Source: Palsa-504 sp963739135
GTDB lineage: Bacteria > Actinomycetota > Actinomycetes > Streptosporangiales > Streptosporangiaceae
Reading direction: 5' to 3'
NCBI GenBank assembly: GCA_963739135.1
Contig: CAVTZG010000010.1
Coordinates: forward strand, 186,001 to 250,000
Length of the DNA: 64,000 nucleotides
Under the pieces are notes generated by a model that saw nothing but the letters and a program-made list of their open reading frames with translations, searched no databases and was not told the origin of the DNA. The translations under genes and the position numbers were made by a program. Of this stretch, positions 35,425 to 43,749 are shown piece after piece. The stretch's first letter is position 1. Each line of letters opens with the position of its first letter.

Positions 35425-35601
35425 TTCGTGACCCATCAGATCGAAGACGGGGTCGACCCGGTATTCGTGCAGCGGCAGGTGGGCCATCGGTACCAGTCGA
35501 CGACGGCGATCTATAGCGGCGTCAGCGGCGATTTCATGAACACCATGATGCGCAGGGCGCTGGACACCGCGTTCAGTGCCGGCGAGGAGGCTGAGCGATG
35601 A
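35425..35601 (+). pseudogene. C-terminal part of the split integrase
   Basis: Continues the frame broken at 31037: FVTHQIEDGVDPVFVQRQVG, then HRYQSTTAIYSGVSGDFMNT with the second catalytic histidine and the tyrosine nucleophile, ending in a short acidic tail. Together with 30086-31037 it gives one standard integrase of about 375 residues. The stop overlaps the ATG of the Xre-like gene (ATGA). Confidence 0.85.
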
Positions 35602-35945
35602 CCGCCAAGCTGGACTACGAGTGGAAGCTGCGGGAGGTGATGGCCACCCGGGGCCTGTTCCAGACCACGCACCTGCGGCCGAAGCTAGCCGAACGCGGCA
35701 TCCACCTGTCCGACAGCCAGGTCTACCGGCTGGTGACCGATAAACCGGAACGGCTCAACCTGAAGATCTTCATGGCGCTGCTGGACATCCTGGGCTGCCG
35801 GATGGACGACCTGATCCAGCCGGTCGCCCTCCCCGCGGCCCAGGCGAAGAACAAGGCCGCCGGGCAACGCGGCGAGGCGCAAGAGCCCGGTATTGGCGCC
35901 TTCCGGCCCAAGCGGGCGCGGATCGTTCCCGGTTCCTCCTCGTGA
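35598..35945 (+). CDS. Xre/Cro-type helix-turn-helix protein of the integrase element
   Basis: 115 residues. The helix-turn-helix spans residues about 8-70: WKLREVMATRGLFQTTHLRP, then GIHLSDSQVYRLVTDKPERL and MALLDILGCRMDDLIQPV, the close of a Cro/CI-type domain. The tail is basic and disordered. It overlaps the integrase stop upstream (ATGA) and the zinc-ribbon gene downstream (GTGA), so all three are coupled. It probably regulates the element or acts as a recombination directionality factor. Confidence 0.75.
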   Translation: MTAKLDYEWKLREVMATRGLFQTTHLRPKLAERGIHLSDSQVYRLVTDKPERLNLKIFMALLDILGCRMDDLIQPVALPAAQAKNKAAGQRGEAQEPGIGAFRPKRARIVPGSSS

Positions 35946-38461
35946 CCGGCGGGGACAGCGGATTCCGCAGCGAGCCCGGCGCGGTCATCGCCGCCATCGC
36001 CGCAGGCATCGAGCCGGACCTCGGCCAAGCCGGCATCGCAGCCGCGGTCGTGCAGGCCGCTCCGTCCCGGGCTCAGCAACGACGTCTCGCCGATGCGCTG
36101 GCCGGTGATCCCGGCCTGCTGACCACTGGGCGCCCGGAAGGCCCGCCCCAGGTCGAGCTGCTGATCAGAGCCCTGCTGGAGCCAGGTGCCCAACGGCTGG
36201 TCCTGCCGCGCTGCGCGCACTGCGGCCAGCCCAGGCGGCTGGTCCAGTGCGACGGCAGCCTGCGGATCTGCTCAGCTTGTGACCGCCGCAGACGTGGTGC
36301 CGCCGAACCCTGTGCCGTATGCGGGAACACCGGGCAGGTCGCCTACCGCGACCAGCATGGCCAGCCACGCTGCACCCGCTGCCGGCCCTACGACGACCCC
36401 GATCCCGTCACCGCGATCATGGCCCAGGTCAGCCGCCTCGATCCCGGCCTTGACCAGCCGAGGCTTCGCCAGGTGATTGGGCAGGCGATCCCGCAGCCGT
36501 TCCAGCACCACCAGGTGCTGTGGGAACTGGACCAGCATCCGGCGCTGCTCACCGGCCGTGGCGCGCACGGCTCACCGCGGATCAACGCCCTCATCCAGGC
36601 GCTGCTGGCCGCCGGAGCGGCCAATATCGTGGCGCCAGCTTGCCCGTCCTGCGGCCGGGCGGTCCAGCTCAGTCACCGGCGCGGCGAGCTGCGCTGCTGC
36701 CGCCGCTGCTACGACCAACACGAGCTCCAGGCCTGCAGCCGCTGCCAGCAGCGCATGCCGGTGACCAGCCGCACCGCGGCCGGCGAACCGGTCTGTGCTG
36801 GCTGCTTCCGTCGCGATCCGGCTAACCACCAGCAGTGCACCGCATGCGGGCGGACCGCCCTGGCCAGCCGGCGGGAGGACGGCCGCCTGTGGTGCCGTCG
36901 CTGCTACCGCGCACCGCTGGCCATCTGCTCGCTATGCGGCCGCGAAAAACCCTGCCACATGGCATCCACCCCCGCGCCGCGCTGCGAGAACTGCTCCCGC
37001 CGGATGCGTCACGTCCCCTGCGCCCGGTGCGGCCACAGCCGGGCCGTGTGGACCCGCACCGCCGACGGCCAGCCGCTATGCGGCTCCTGCAGCCGGCAGC
37101 GTGTCCCCTGCGCAGCCTGCGGCAGCACCCGCACCGTCGCCGCCCGGCTTCCCGCCGGCCCGCTCTGCAGCACGTGTTACCGCAAGAACCCGGCATCCTT
37201 CCAGCCCTGCACGGAATGCGGGACCACCGGGCGTCTGTATCATCACGGGCTCTGCACCCGCTGCGCCAGCCGCCAGCACCTCCTCAGCCTGCTGGCCGAC
37301 GGCCAGGGCGGACTTCATCCGCACGCCGAAGCGATCTACCACCTCCTCGCCGCCGGCGACCCGGCCTGGCTCATGCAGTGGCTGACCAGGGGTTCGGCCG
37401 CCCGGGACATCCTCGCCGAGATCAGCCAGGCCAGCCAGCCGCCCAGCCACGCTGACCTCGACCGGCACCTGCCCAGCCGCGCCGCCCACCACCTGCGCAA
37501 AGTCCTGGTGGCCGGCTCGATCCTGCCCGATCGTGACGAGCGCCTCGCCGGACTCCAACGATGGGCCGCCGAGAAAACCAGCCAGGTCGAGGATCCCGCC
37601 GAACGGCGGATCGTCCGCAGTTTCGCCACCTGGCACCATCTGCGCCGCCTGCGCGGAGACTCGCAGCGGCAGCACATCACCGCCGAGCAGGCCGATTACG
37701 TGCACAACGAGATCCGCGCCGCGCTCAAGCTGATCACCTGGCTGCGAGATAACGGCACGAGCCTGGCCGGCTGCACCCAGCACGATATCGACACCTGGCT
37801 CACCAGCGGACCCGGCACGAACTACCACGCCCGTGCCTTCGTGCTCTGGGCCAGCAGACGCGGCCACACCCGTGACCTGGACATTCCCCAGCACCCGCGC
37901 AGCGAGGTCCTCACCCAGATCGAAGAAGACGAGCGGTGGGCACTGGTCCGCGGCCTCCTCCACGACGGCACCCGCGCCATCGAGGACCGCGTCGCCGGGC
38001 TGCTCGTCCTGCTCTACGGGCAGCCGCTGGCCCGCCTCACCCGCCTCACCCGCGGCCAGATCATCCGCAGCCCCCAGCAGATCCAGCTGCTCCTCGGCAC
38101 CGTCCCCCTCGACCTGCCCGAACCCCTCGGCGAACTCGTCCGCCAGCTCCTCGACCGAACCCACGGCCGCGCAGCTGCCGCCCGCACCGAGGATCAGCCA
38201 TGGACCTTCCCGGGAGGAGCCCCCGGTCATCCGCTCTCCACCGCCCAGCTCAAAGTCCGCCTCGCGCGCCTGGGCATCCACGGCCGCTCCGGCCGCAACA
38301 CCGCCCTCATGGACCTCGCCGCGAAGGTCCCCCCGGTCGCGCTCGCCCGGCTGCTCGGCATCAGCATCAGCACCGCGGGAACCTGGGCCGACCGGGCAGG
38401 AGGATCACCAGCTGCCTACGCCGCGAAGGTCTCGCGCAGGGGATCATTCAGCACGTTCTGA
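35942..38461 (+). CDS. Multi-zinc-ribbon protein with degenerate recombinase-like C-domain
   Basis: 839 residues. Residues about 85-430 contain roughly eighteen CxxC knuckles in series (CAHC, CSAC, CAVC, CTRC, CPSC, CRRC, CSRC, CAGC and so on). Two helical repeats precede and separate them (AIAAGIEPDLGQAGIAAAVV; VSRLDPGLDQPRLRQVIGQA). The C-terminal half has an integrase-like layout: a helical core-binding-type region, then EDRVAGLLVLLYGQPLARLT and GRSGRNTALMDLAAKVPPVA, and LARLLGISISTAGTWADRAG. These sit where integrases carry their R, HxxR and H/Y motifs, but the catalytic residues are absent. I infer a DNA-binding partner of the element's integrase. Function unproven. Confidence 0.7.
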   Translation: MTGGDSGFRSEPGAVIAAIAAGIEPDLGQAGIAAAVVQAAPSRAQQRRLADALAGDPGLLTTGRPEGPPQVELLIRALLEPGAQRLVLPRCAHCGQPRRLVQCDGSLRICSACDRRRRGAAEPCAVCGNTGQVAYRDQHGQPRCTRCRPYDDPDPVTAIMAQVSRLDPGLDQPRLRQVIGQAIPQPFQHHQVLWELDQHPALLTGRGAHGSPRINALIQALLAAGAANIVAPACPSCGRAVQLSHRRGELRCCRRCYDQHELQACSRCQQRMPVTSRTAAGEPVCAGCFRRDPANHQQCTACGRTALASRREDGRLWCRRCYRAPLAICSLCGREKPCHMASTPAPRCENCSRRMRHVPCARCGHSRAVWTRTADGQPLCGSCSRQRVPCAACGSTRTVAARLPAGPLCSTCYRKNPASFQPCTECGTTGRLYHHGLCTRCASRQHLLSLLADGQGGLHPHAEAIYHLLAAGDPAWLMQWLTRGSAARDILAEISQASQPPSHADLDRHLPSRAAHHLRKVLVAGSILPDRDERLAGLQRWAAEKTSQVEDPAERRIVRSFATWHHLRRLRGDSQRQHITAEQADYVHNEIRAALKLITWLRDNGTSLAGCTQHDIDTWLTSGPGTNYHARAFVLWASRRGHTRDLDIPQHPRSEVLTQIEEDERWALVRGLLHDGTRAIEDRVAGLLVLLYGQPLARLTRLTRGQIIRSPQQIQLLLGTVPLDLPEPLGELVRQLLDRTHGRAAAARTEDQPWTFPGGAPGHPLSTAQLKVRLARLGIHGRSGRNTALMDLAAKVPPVALARLLGISISTAGTWADRAGGSPAAYAAKVSRRGSFSTF

Positions 38462-38474
38462 TATCGCGGGTTAC

Positions 38475-39828
38475 CAATAGCGGCGACCGCGTCCACCGCA
38501 ATCTGCTGCTCCGCCCGCAAGGATCCGGAGAACCTGACCGCAAGTTCCGCGGGAGCGCTGCGGAGATCGGTGATCGCCAAGCGGCTGCCCGCCTTCTCAA
38601 TCAGCTGTGCGGCGCGCTCAGCGACGCCCCGCGGCAGGAGTAGCCGATCGAGGGACTCTTCATAGCAACGCAACATCCGGGACGCGCCCCACACGCTCAA
38701 CCCGATCTGCTGCCGACTGTAGAACTCCGGGTTGTGCAGTGACGCGAGGTGCTTCAGCGACGACAGCAGGCTTGGCGGGAGCCCGGTCCGACGGATCGCA
38801 AGCATCCCGCTCAGCTCGGCCTTGATGACCTCCGGAGGAGGGGGGTCTTTGGCCAGCGGAGATCGGTGGAGCCATACCGCGGGGCCCACGATCGGTGGCT
38901 GCAGTTCCTCAGCACGCTCCACCACGTCGCGCCGTGTCATGCGCTGGATCGACGACAAGAACGCGAACTGGTCCGCGAATGGCTTGAATGTCGCCGGATC
39001 GACGAACAGCGTCGTGCCGTTCTTGCGGCATGTGCCTTCCAAGGGCAGCGCAATCAGGTTCCCAAAGCCGCGTTTGGGCAGGTAGTCCTGCGCCGGGAAG
39101 AATCTGTCGTAGCTCTCCATGCCCATCTCGCCGCGGATTGCCATCGCCTCGCGCAACAGCGCGGCCCCCATGGCGCGCGCATCGACAGCGGCGACCGGCT
39201 CGGCGAAGAACGTCCACACGTGCGCGCCTTCGCCTGACCGGGAGATCTCGATGGCGGCGGGGATACCGGCCCATGCCGCTGCTTCCGCGTAGGCAGCGGC
39301 GTCAAGCCGCCACGTGCCGCCGTCGAAGTCACAGATCAGCAGCCTGCAGGTGCTATCGGTCAGCATCACGTAAAGTCCGCAGGCGGCGGGGTTGTCCTTG
39401 GTCAGGTGCGCACTGATAACGTCGTCGGTGAGCGGCAGGTACTCCGGGTTGTCGCGGGTGGTGCCGGGCCGCCGTTTCGGCGACCAGCCCTTGGTGCCGT
39501 CCGCGGCGTTTTCCCAACGGTACGCGTATACGTCGCTGCGGCCGGCGAAAAGGGTCCGGTAGAGGCCGAGCTTGTCCTGGGTACTTGACTCCTGGTCTAC
39601 CTGCGGCAAGGGTGAGCCGCATACCGGGCGAGGCAGTGCCATCTGCCGCGGCGGCTGGACGGCAGGGGGTTTCTCGATCTTCGCCTGCGAGGGTCTGCTG
39701 CCCTCCGCATCTTCCGGTGCGCCGCTCAGCCCGTCCAGGCGTGCCCGTAGTTCGGCGATCTCTTTGCGCAACTCCGGGATATCGGCGCAATGCTCGCAGC
39801 ATTGTGATCCGGGCACCTTGGCGGACAC
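38475..39828 (-). pseudogene. TOTE-type archaeo-eukaryotic primase half of the split primase-helicase
   Basis: The start is a GTG at 39828 with AAAGG upstream. It has an N-terminal CEHC pair and coiled coil (CEHCADIPELRKEIAELRAR), then an AEP primase-polymerase domain: CRLLICDFDGGTW (the DxD metal motif), EISRSGEGAHVWTFF (the sxH motif) and FGNLIALPLEG. It closes with SGMLAIRRTGLPPSLLSSLK and SGSLRAEQQIAVDAVAAI, the lead-in to the helicase Walker A motif, where the insertion starts. The remaining helicase is at 28648-29921. AEP-TOTE proteins are components of predicted conflict (defence) systems. IS66 inserted just upstream of the ribosome site has replaced the native promoter. Confidence 0.8.
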
Positions 39829-39853
39829 CTTTCAATACTGCCTTGACTTGTAC

Positions 39854-41723
39854 GTAAGTAATCGGTGATCCCGTGGGGCGGGGCGCACCTCGGTTGCGAC
39901 ACGCCGGGTTTGGTGCGTGACGTGGCGCGTGTGGCGATGTGTGCTGGGTCGCGTGCCCGTGCCGGTGATCGATGAGGATGTTGAGGCCGGTTACTGGCGT
40001 GCCCGCGCGGAGCGGGCCGAGGCGCGGGCGGGGAAGCTGGAGGCGGAGAGCGCTGCGCTGCGGGCGGAGCGGGACGAGCTGAACGCTCGGATGGCCGAGC
40101 TGGCCGGGCAGGTGGCCAGGCTGCAGGAGAGCGTGACGACGCTGAGCGGGCTGCTGTTCGGGTCGTCGTCGGAGAAGGGCGGCTCGCCCTTGCGGAGGAA
40201 CGGCCGGGATGGCAGCGGCCGGCCAGCCGACGCGGGCAGGCGGGGGCAGCGGCCGGGCGGGCCTGGTCACGGGCGGCGGGACTATGCGCATCTGGAAACC
40301 GAAGAGCGTGTCATAGATGTGGATGCCGGCCAGCGGTGCTGCGCGGAGTGCGGCGAGCTGTTTGAGTTCCTCGGGACCGAGGACAGCGAGCAGGTCGACT
40401 GGCAGGTGAAGATCACCCGGATCGTGTGGCGCCGGTACCGTTACCGGCGGCGGTGCTCTCATCCGGGACCGAAGACCGTGTGCGCGCCGCTGCCGCCCAA
40501 GCCGGTGCCGAAGGGCCTGTTCACCGCGGGGTTCCTGGCGCGGCTGGCGTATGAGAAGCATGTGCTGGGCCGGCCGGTGCACCGGATCGTGCAGGCGCTG
40601 GCCGCCGACGGGCTGGAGGTGGCGGCGGGTACCTTGTGCGGGGCGCTGAAGCAGGTCGCGCCGCTGATCGCGCCGTGGGCGGAGGCGATCGCCGCGCACG
40701 GCCGGACCGCCGGGCACGTGCATGCCGACGAAACGAGCTGGCAGGTGTTCGAGGACATCGAGGATAAGGACGGCCACCGGTGGTGGCTGTGGGTCTTCAT
40801 CACCTCCGAGACGACCGTGTTCGTGATGGACACCTCCCGCAGCGCCGATGTCGCCGCCGGCGAGCTGGGCATCGACCGGGAGCAGACCGCGCTGGAGGCC
40901 GGCCGGCGGCTGGTCATCTCCTCGGACTTCCACAAGGCGTATCAGTCGCTGGCCTGCATCGACGGCGTCGACCCGCTCTGGTGCTGGGCCCATATCCGGC
41001 GGTATTTCCTGCGGGCCGGGGCTGCTCACCCCGAGGCGCTCGGCGACTGGTGCGACGCGTGGACCGAGCGGATCGCGGTGCTGTACCGGGCCCACCACGC
41101 CCTGGCGGCCACCACGCGCGGCACCGACGCCCACGCCGATGCCGCCGGCCGCTGGCAGCGGGCCTTCACCGACATCGACGCGCACCGCATCCTGCAGGCC
41201 AGCGACGCTGGGAAAGGCCTGCTGCACCCCGCCGCCGCCAAGGTCATCGCCACGCTCAGCAACGAATGGGACGGGCTGGCCCGCCACCAGGAGCTGCCGC
41301 AGCTGCCGCTGGACAACAACCCCGCGGAACGAGCACTGCGTACCCCGGTGATCGGCCGCAAGAACTTCTACGGCTCCGGGGCGGAATGGGCCGCTCACCT
41401 GGCCGCCGATGTGTGGACCGTCACCGCCACCGCCGCCCGGCACGGCATCGAGCCCCTCGGCCTGCTGACCGGCTACCTGCAGGCCTGCGCCGAACACGGC
41501 GGCTCCGCCCCGGCCGGAGCCGGCCTGGACCCGTTCCTGCCCTGGACACCCCAAGGACGCGCCCGCCGCCGTCCCGCCAGTGACCAGCGCCAGGGTCGCG
41601 GCCCGTAACCTCGGCAGCCCGCAAAGCCGGCCCATATCTCTCCGTCACATGACGCCGAGGTTCATTCCGTCGTGCCCAGCGGGCGCCACAACGTGATCTC
41701 CCACGGGTTCCCCGATTACTTAC
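39854..41723 (+). mobile_element. IS66-family insertion sequence with 8-bp target duplication
   Basis: Ends are inverted repeats starting GTAAGTAATCGG with further matching CCCGTGGG (39854-39879 and, inverted, 41698-41723). The flanks are direct copies of ACTTGTAC at 39846-39853 and 41724-41731, the 8-bp duplication expected for IS66. It is 1870 bp and carries one transposase gene, without the small accessory tnpA/tnpB genes. Confidence 0.9.
39917..41608 (+). CDS. IS66 transposase
   Basis: 563 residues by the longest frame; a GTG at 39956 may be the real start. It has an N-terminal leucine-zipper-like coiled coil (ARAGKLEAESAALRAERDEL), the glycine-rich linker GRRGQRPGGPGHGRRDYAHL, and a zinc-binding CCAECGELFEF. 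The IS66 DDE core follows: VHADETSWQVFEDI (D), ISSDFHKAYQSL (D) and LDNNPAERALRTPVIGRKNF (E), ending in the usual LTGYLQAC block. Intact frame. The duplication at both ends suggests fairly recent insertion. Confidence 0.9.
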   Translation: MTWRVWRCVLGRVPVPVIDEDVEAGYWRARAERAEARAGKLEAESAALRAERDELNARMAELAGQVARLQESVTTLSGLLFGSSSEKGGSPLRRNGRDGSGRPADAGRRGQRPGGPGHGRRDYAHLETEERVIDVDAGQRCCAECGELFEFLGTEDSEQVDWQVKITRIVWRRYRYRRRCSHPGPKTVCAPLPPKPVPKGLFTAGFLARLAYEKHVLGRPVHRIVQALAADGLEVAAGTLCGALKQVAPLIAPWAEAIAAHGRTAGHVHADETSWQVFEDIEDKDGHRWWLWVFITSETTVFVMDTSRSADVAAGELGIDREQTALEAGRRLVISSDFHKAYQSLACIDGVDPLWCWAHIRRYFLRAGAAHPEALGDWCDAWTERIAVLYRAHHALAATTRGTDAHADAAGRWQRAFTDIDAHRILQASDAGKGLLHPAAAKVIATLSNEWDGLARHQELPQLPLDNNPAERALRTPVIGRKNFYGSGAEWAAHLAADVWTVTATAARHGIEPLGLLTGYLQACAEHGGSAPAGAGLDPFLPWTPQGRARRRPASDQRQGRGP

Positions 41724-41731
41724 ACTTGTAC

Positions 41732-42057
41732 GGGTGAGAACAATCGGCATGCACGGGAGATCGGCCGTTCTCCAGGGCGCGGGCCCGGCCTGGCGGGCTG
41801 CGCCCTTCAAGGTCCGCGGGACTGGTACGACGGATGAAGATCTGCGGGGAGATGCTGAACGCTTAAAAGGCGCGGCTGATGGGCAACTATCACGACTCCT
41901 GAGAAGTTTGAGGGATCCAGCGTGCCTTTGCCCCCTCAAGAATGTACTCGGATGCTCACAGGAACCAGCCCAGGCCGATTCAAGGGCCTCGTTTTCACGG
42001 CCGAGTTTCATCCCTAAACGTGAGAACCCGACAGGTCGGGGCCCCTGCCGCTGAGTG
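41732..42057. other. No gene recognised
   Basis: About 325 bases between IS66 and the toxin gene. One plus frame is open across it, but the sequence does not look like a protein. This was the native upstream region of the primase gene before IS66 arrived. Confidence 0.3.
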
Positions 42058-42327
42058 TCACGTGTCGAGGCTGACGTGCTGCACGCTGATGACTTCCTGT
42101 CCTTCATGCTCGGTGACGGTGTACCAGATGGTCACGTCGTCGGCGGGCAGGTGCAGCTCGTAGGCGCCGGGCAGTGGGTCGTCGCGGGGGAAGGGGTCCG
42201 CGAGTGTCGGGACCGCCTCGTCCAGCAGATGAAAGATCGTGCGCTGCACCGTCCACCGCAGCGGCTGCGGCAAGGCCTCGATCTCCTGCCAGGACGAACC
42301 AGGGAATCGGACGAGGCGGTCACTCAC
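42058..42327 (-). CDS. RelE/ParE-like toxin
   Basis: 89 residues from a GTG at 42327 that overlaps the antitoxin stop. The pattern is that of a small RelE/ParE fold: FPGSSWQEIEALPQPLRWTV, then a helix, PLPGAYELHLPADDVTIWYT and EGQEVISVQHVSL. Family members either cleave ribosome-bound mRNA or inhibit gyrase; which applies here is not visible. It pairs with the helical antitoxin upstream. It is the right-hand cargo of the tRNA-bounded island. Confidence 0.7.
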   Translation of the reverse strand: MSDRLVRFPGSSWQEIEALPQPLRWTVQRTIFHLLDEAVPTLADPFPRDDPLPGAYELHLPADDVTIWYTVTEHEGQEVISVQHVSLDT

Positions 42328-42517
42328 GTATTCCCCATGCCTCAGCGAGCTCCTCGCGGGTAAACGTGGGCGCGTCATCGCCCGGGCCGGAGTCGGCTTC
42401 AATGCGCGCCGTGGCGACGCCTCGCCCGACCTCCCGGCGCAGTCGCTTCAGCTCGGCCTTCAGCGCATCCAGTTCGGCGCGGCGAATGCTGACCAGTTCG
42501 GATGCTTCGGCGCTCAC
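42320..42517 (-). CDS. Antitoxin partner of the RelE/ParE-like toxin
   Basis: 65 residues, almost wholly helical: an N-terminal coiled coil with VSIRRAELDALKAELKRLRR, then an acidic linker and a C-terminal helix TREELAEAWGIRE. The short acidic form and the 8-base overlap with the toxin gene fit a type-II antitoxin. It lacks a recognisable ribbon-helix-helix or HTH domain, so how it binds its operator is unclear. Confidence 0.6.
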   Translation of the reverse strand: MSAEASELVSIRRAELDALKAELKRLRREVGRGVATARIEADSGPGDDAPTFTREELAEAWGIRE

Positions 42518-42773
42518 GCGGCTCCCTCAGTTCGGCGCTTCAGCCCCTAGTTTAGATCGGTGAGGCCGGGATGGGCCGATCCGCAGCTGACCCTGGCTGG
42601 GCCCAGGCCAGAGTAAGTCACGGGAACGGCACTACGGTGGCAAGCCGCGGTCGATGGCTGAGCCGTGGAACGGGTCATGGAACGGGACGCTGCGAAATTC
42701 GGGTGCGATCAGCGCGTCCGGTGCGATCCACCGTGCTGTCTGTGCAGGTCATGCTATAGAAGCGAGGGAGCAG

Positions 42774-42820
42774 GCCCCTCGTAATGCGTAGGTCATCGGT
42801 TCGATTCCGATAGGCGGCTC
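42774..42820 (+). repeat. Right attachment-type repeat: 3' half of tRNA-Thr(CGT)
   Basis: Identical over 47 bases to 27716-27762 and in the same orientation. Here the acceptor strand is followed directly by CCA. The 5' half of a tRNA is again absent upstream. The two copies are 15,058 bp apart and bound the island. Confidence 0.85.
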
Positions 42821-43749
42821 CAGGTCAAATTATAATTTTCGAACACTTGCCTTCGGGTTCGTGGAACGATCCGGGGTTGCTGGATTATCGTCACGCATCG
42901 TGACGACGCAGTGAGGTCACATAGAGAGTGGCTGCCGAGTGGCTCCAGCCGGGTCCATGTCTACGCGAGCACCGAGCCTCGGTCACGCCCAAGCAGCGGC
43001 GCCTCAAGCAGAATTGCCCGGACGAGCCCGTCCGCGAGCTCGAGGCTATCGGAGTAACAGTGCCCGATCCGCTGGGGTTACGGTCTGGACGGTAACGCGG
43101 AGGGGTGCGCGGCGGTTTGTAGCTAGCAAGATCATCTTCTGCGCGGGTGAGGGACCCGGCCGGGGATGCGGTCGGCCAGGAACGCGTCCTTGTTGCGTAG
43201 GAGTGGTTTCCCGCCGAACCGGGTGGCCAGTGGCGGCTTGCCGTTGCGCAGGACTCTGGCTTCGGATCAAGGCGCAGCCCATAGCGTGGTTTCGATCTTG
43301 GCCTTGTGCCTGGCCACCATCTTGGCCGCCGAGGACCGGTGCTTTGCCGCCAGGGTCTTTCGGCATCAACGTCTCAGCGTTCCGGCACAGCTGGGGAAGG
43401 CGCCCGGCCCCGGCGACGAGCATGCAGTCCTAGACGATTCGCGGCTCAGGCCCAGACCGAGCGCACCCACGCTCGGCCAAGTTGTGGTGCCAGCGGCTGG
43501 AGCGCGCCCGCTATGCCGCCGACTGGGTCCGCGGCCAATACCAGCTGGCCCGGGCCGGAACTCGCCTGCAGGTGGGCGAGCACCTCGGGGCCATCCGGTG
43601 TCACCGCAGCCGTCGGCACTATGCGTGATGGCGGCTTCTCCGTAGAGTTCTGATGGATGCCGAGGCCGTCCGATGGCCGTGGACCCGGGCGGAATTCGCC
43701 GAGAGCATTTTAAGTCGCGGTCAGCGGTCAGGATCAGGGAGGGGCTGTC
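42821..43749. other. Remnant zone, including a serine-recombinase-like piece
   Basis: No intact gene. On the plus strand about 43490-43600 reads RARYAADWVRGQYQLARAGT, resembling the coiled-coil region that follows the zinc ribbon of large serine recombinases. On the minus strand around 43150-43260 a short frame reads VLRNGKPPLATRFGGKPLLR and is probably another mobile-element remnant. Both are too short to assign firmly. Confidence 0.3.

Larger units (their letters stand above)
29921..38475 (+). mobile_element. Insertion carrying integrase + Xre + zinc-ribbon genes, inside the primase-helicase gene
   Basis: Joining host sequence left of about 29921 to that right of about 38475 restores a continuous primase-helicase frame (VDAVAAIG joined to FHELGVLVAPP). 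Everything in between reads on the plus strand as an integrase, a Xre-like protein and a large zinc-ribbon protein, with overlapping starts and stops, plus a nested Tn554-like element. No long terminal repeats are visible; both ends share CCCGC followed within 8 bases by ATCAGA in inverted orientation. The junction is uncertain by 1-3 bases. Without the nested transposon the element is about 4.2 kb. Confidence 0.75.

Noticed and set aside
39353..41635. 760-codon minus-strand frame across IS66
   Set aside because: Antisense to the IS66 transposase, and it crosses the IS boundary into the primase gene.
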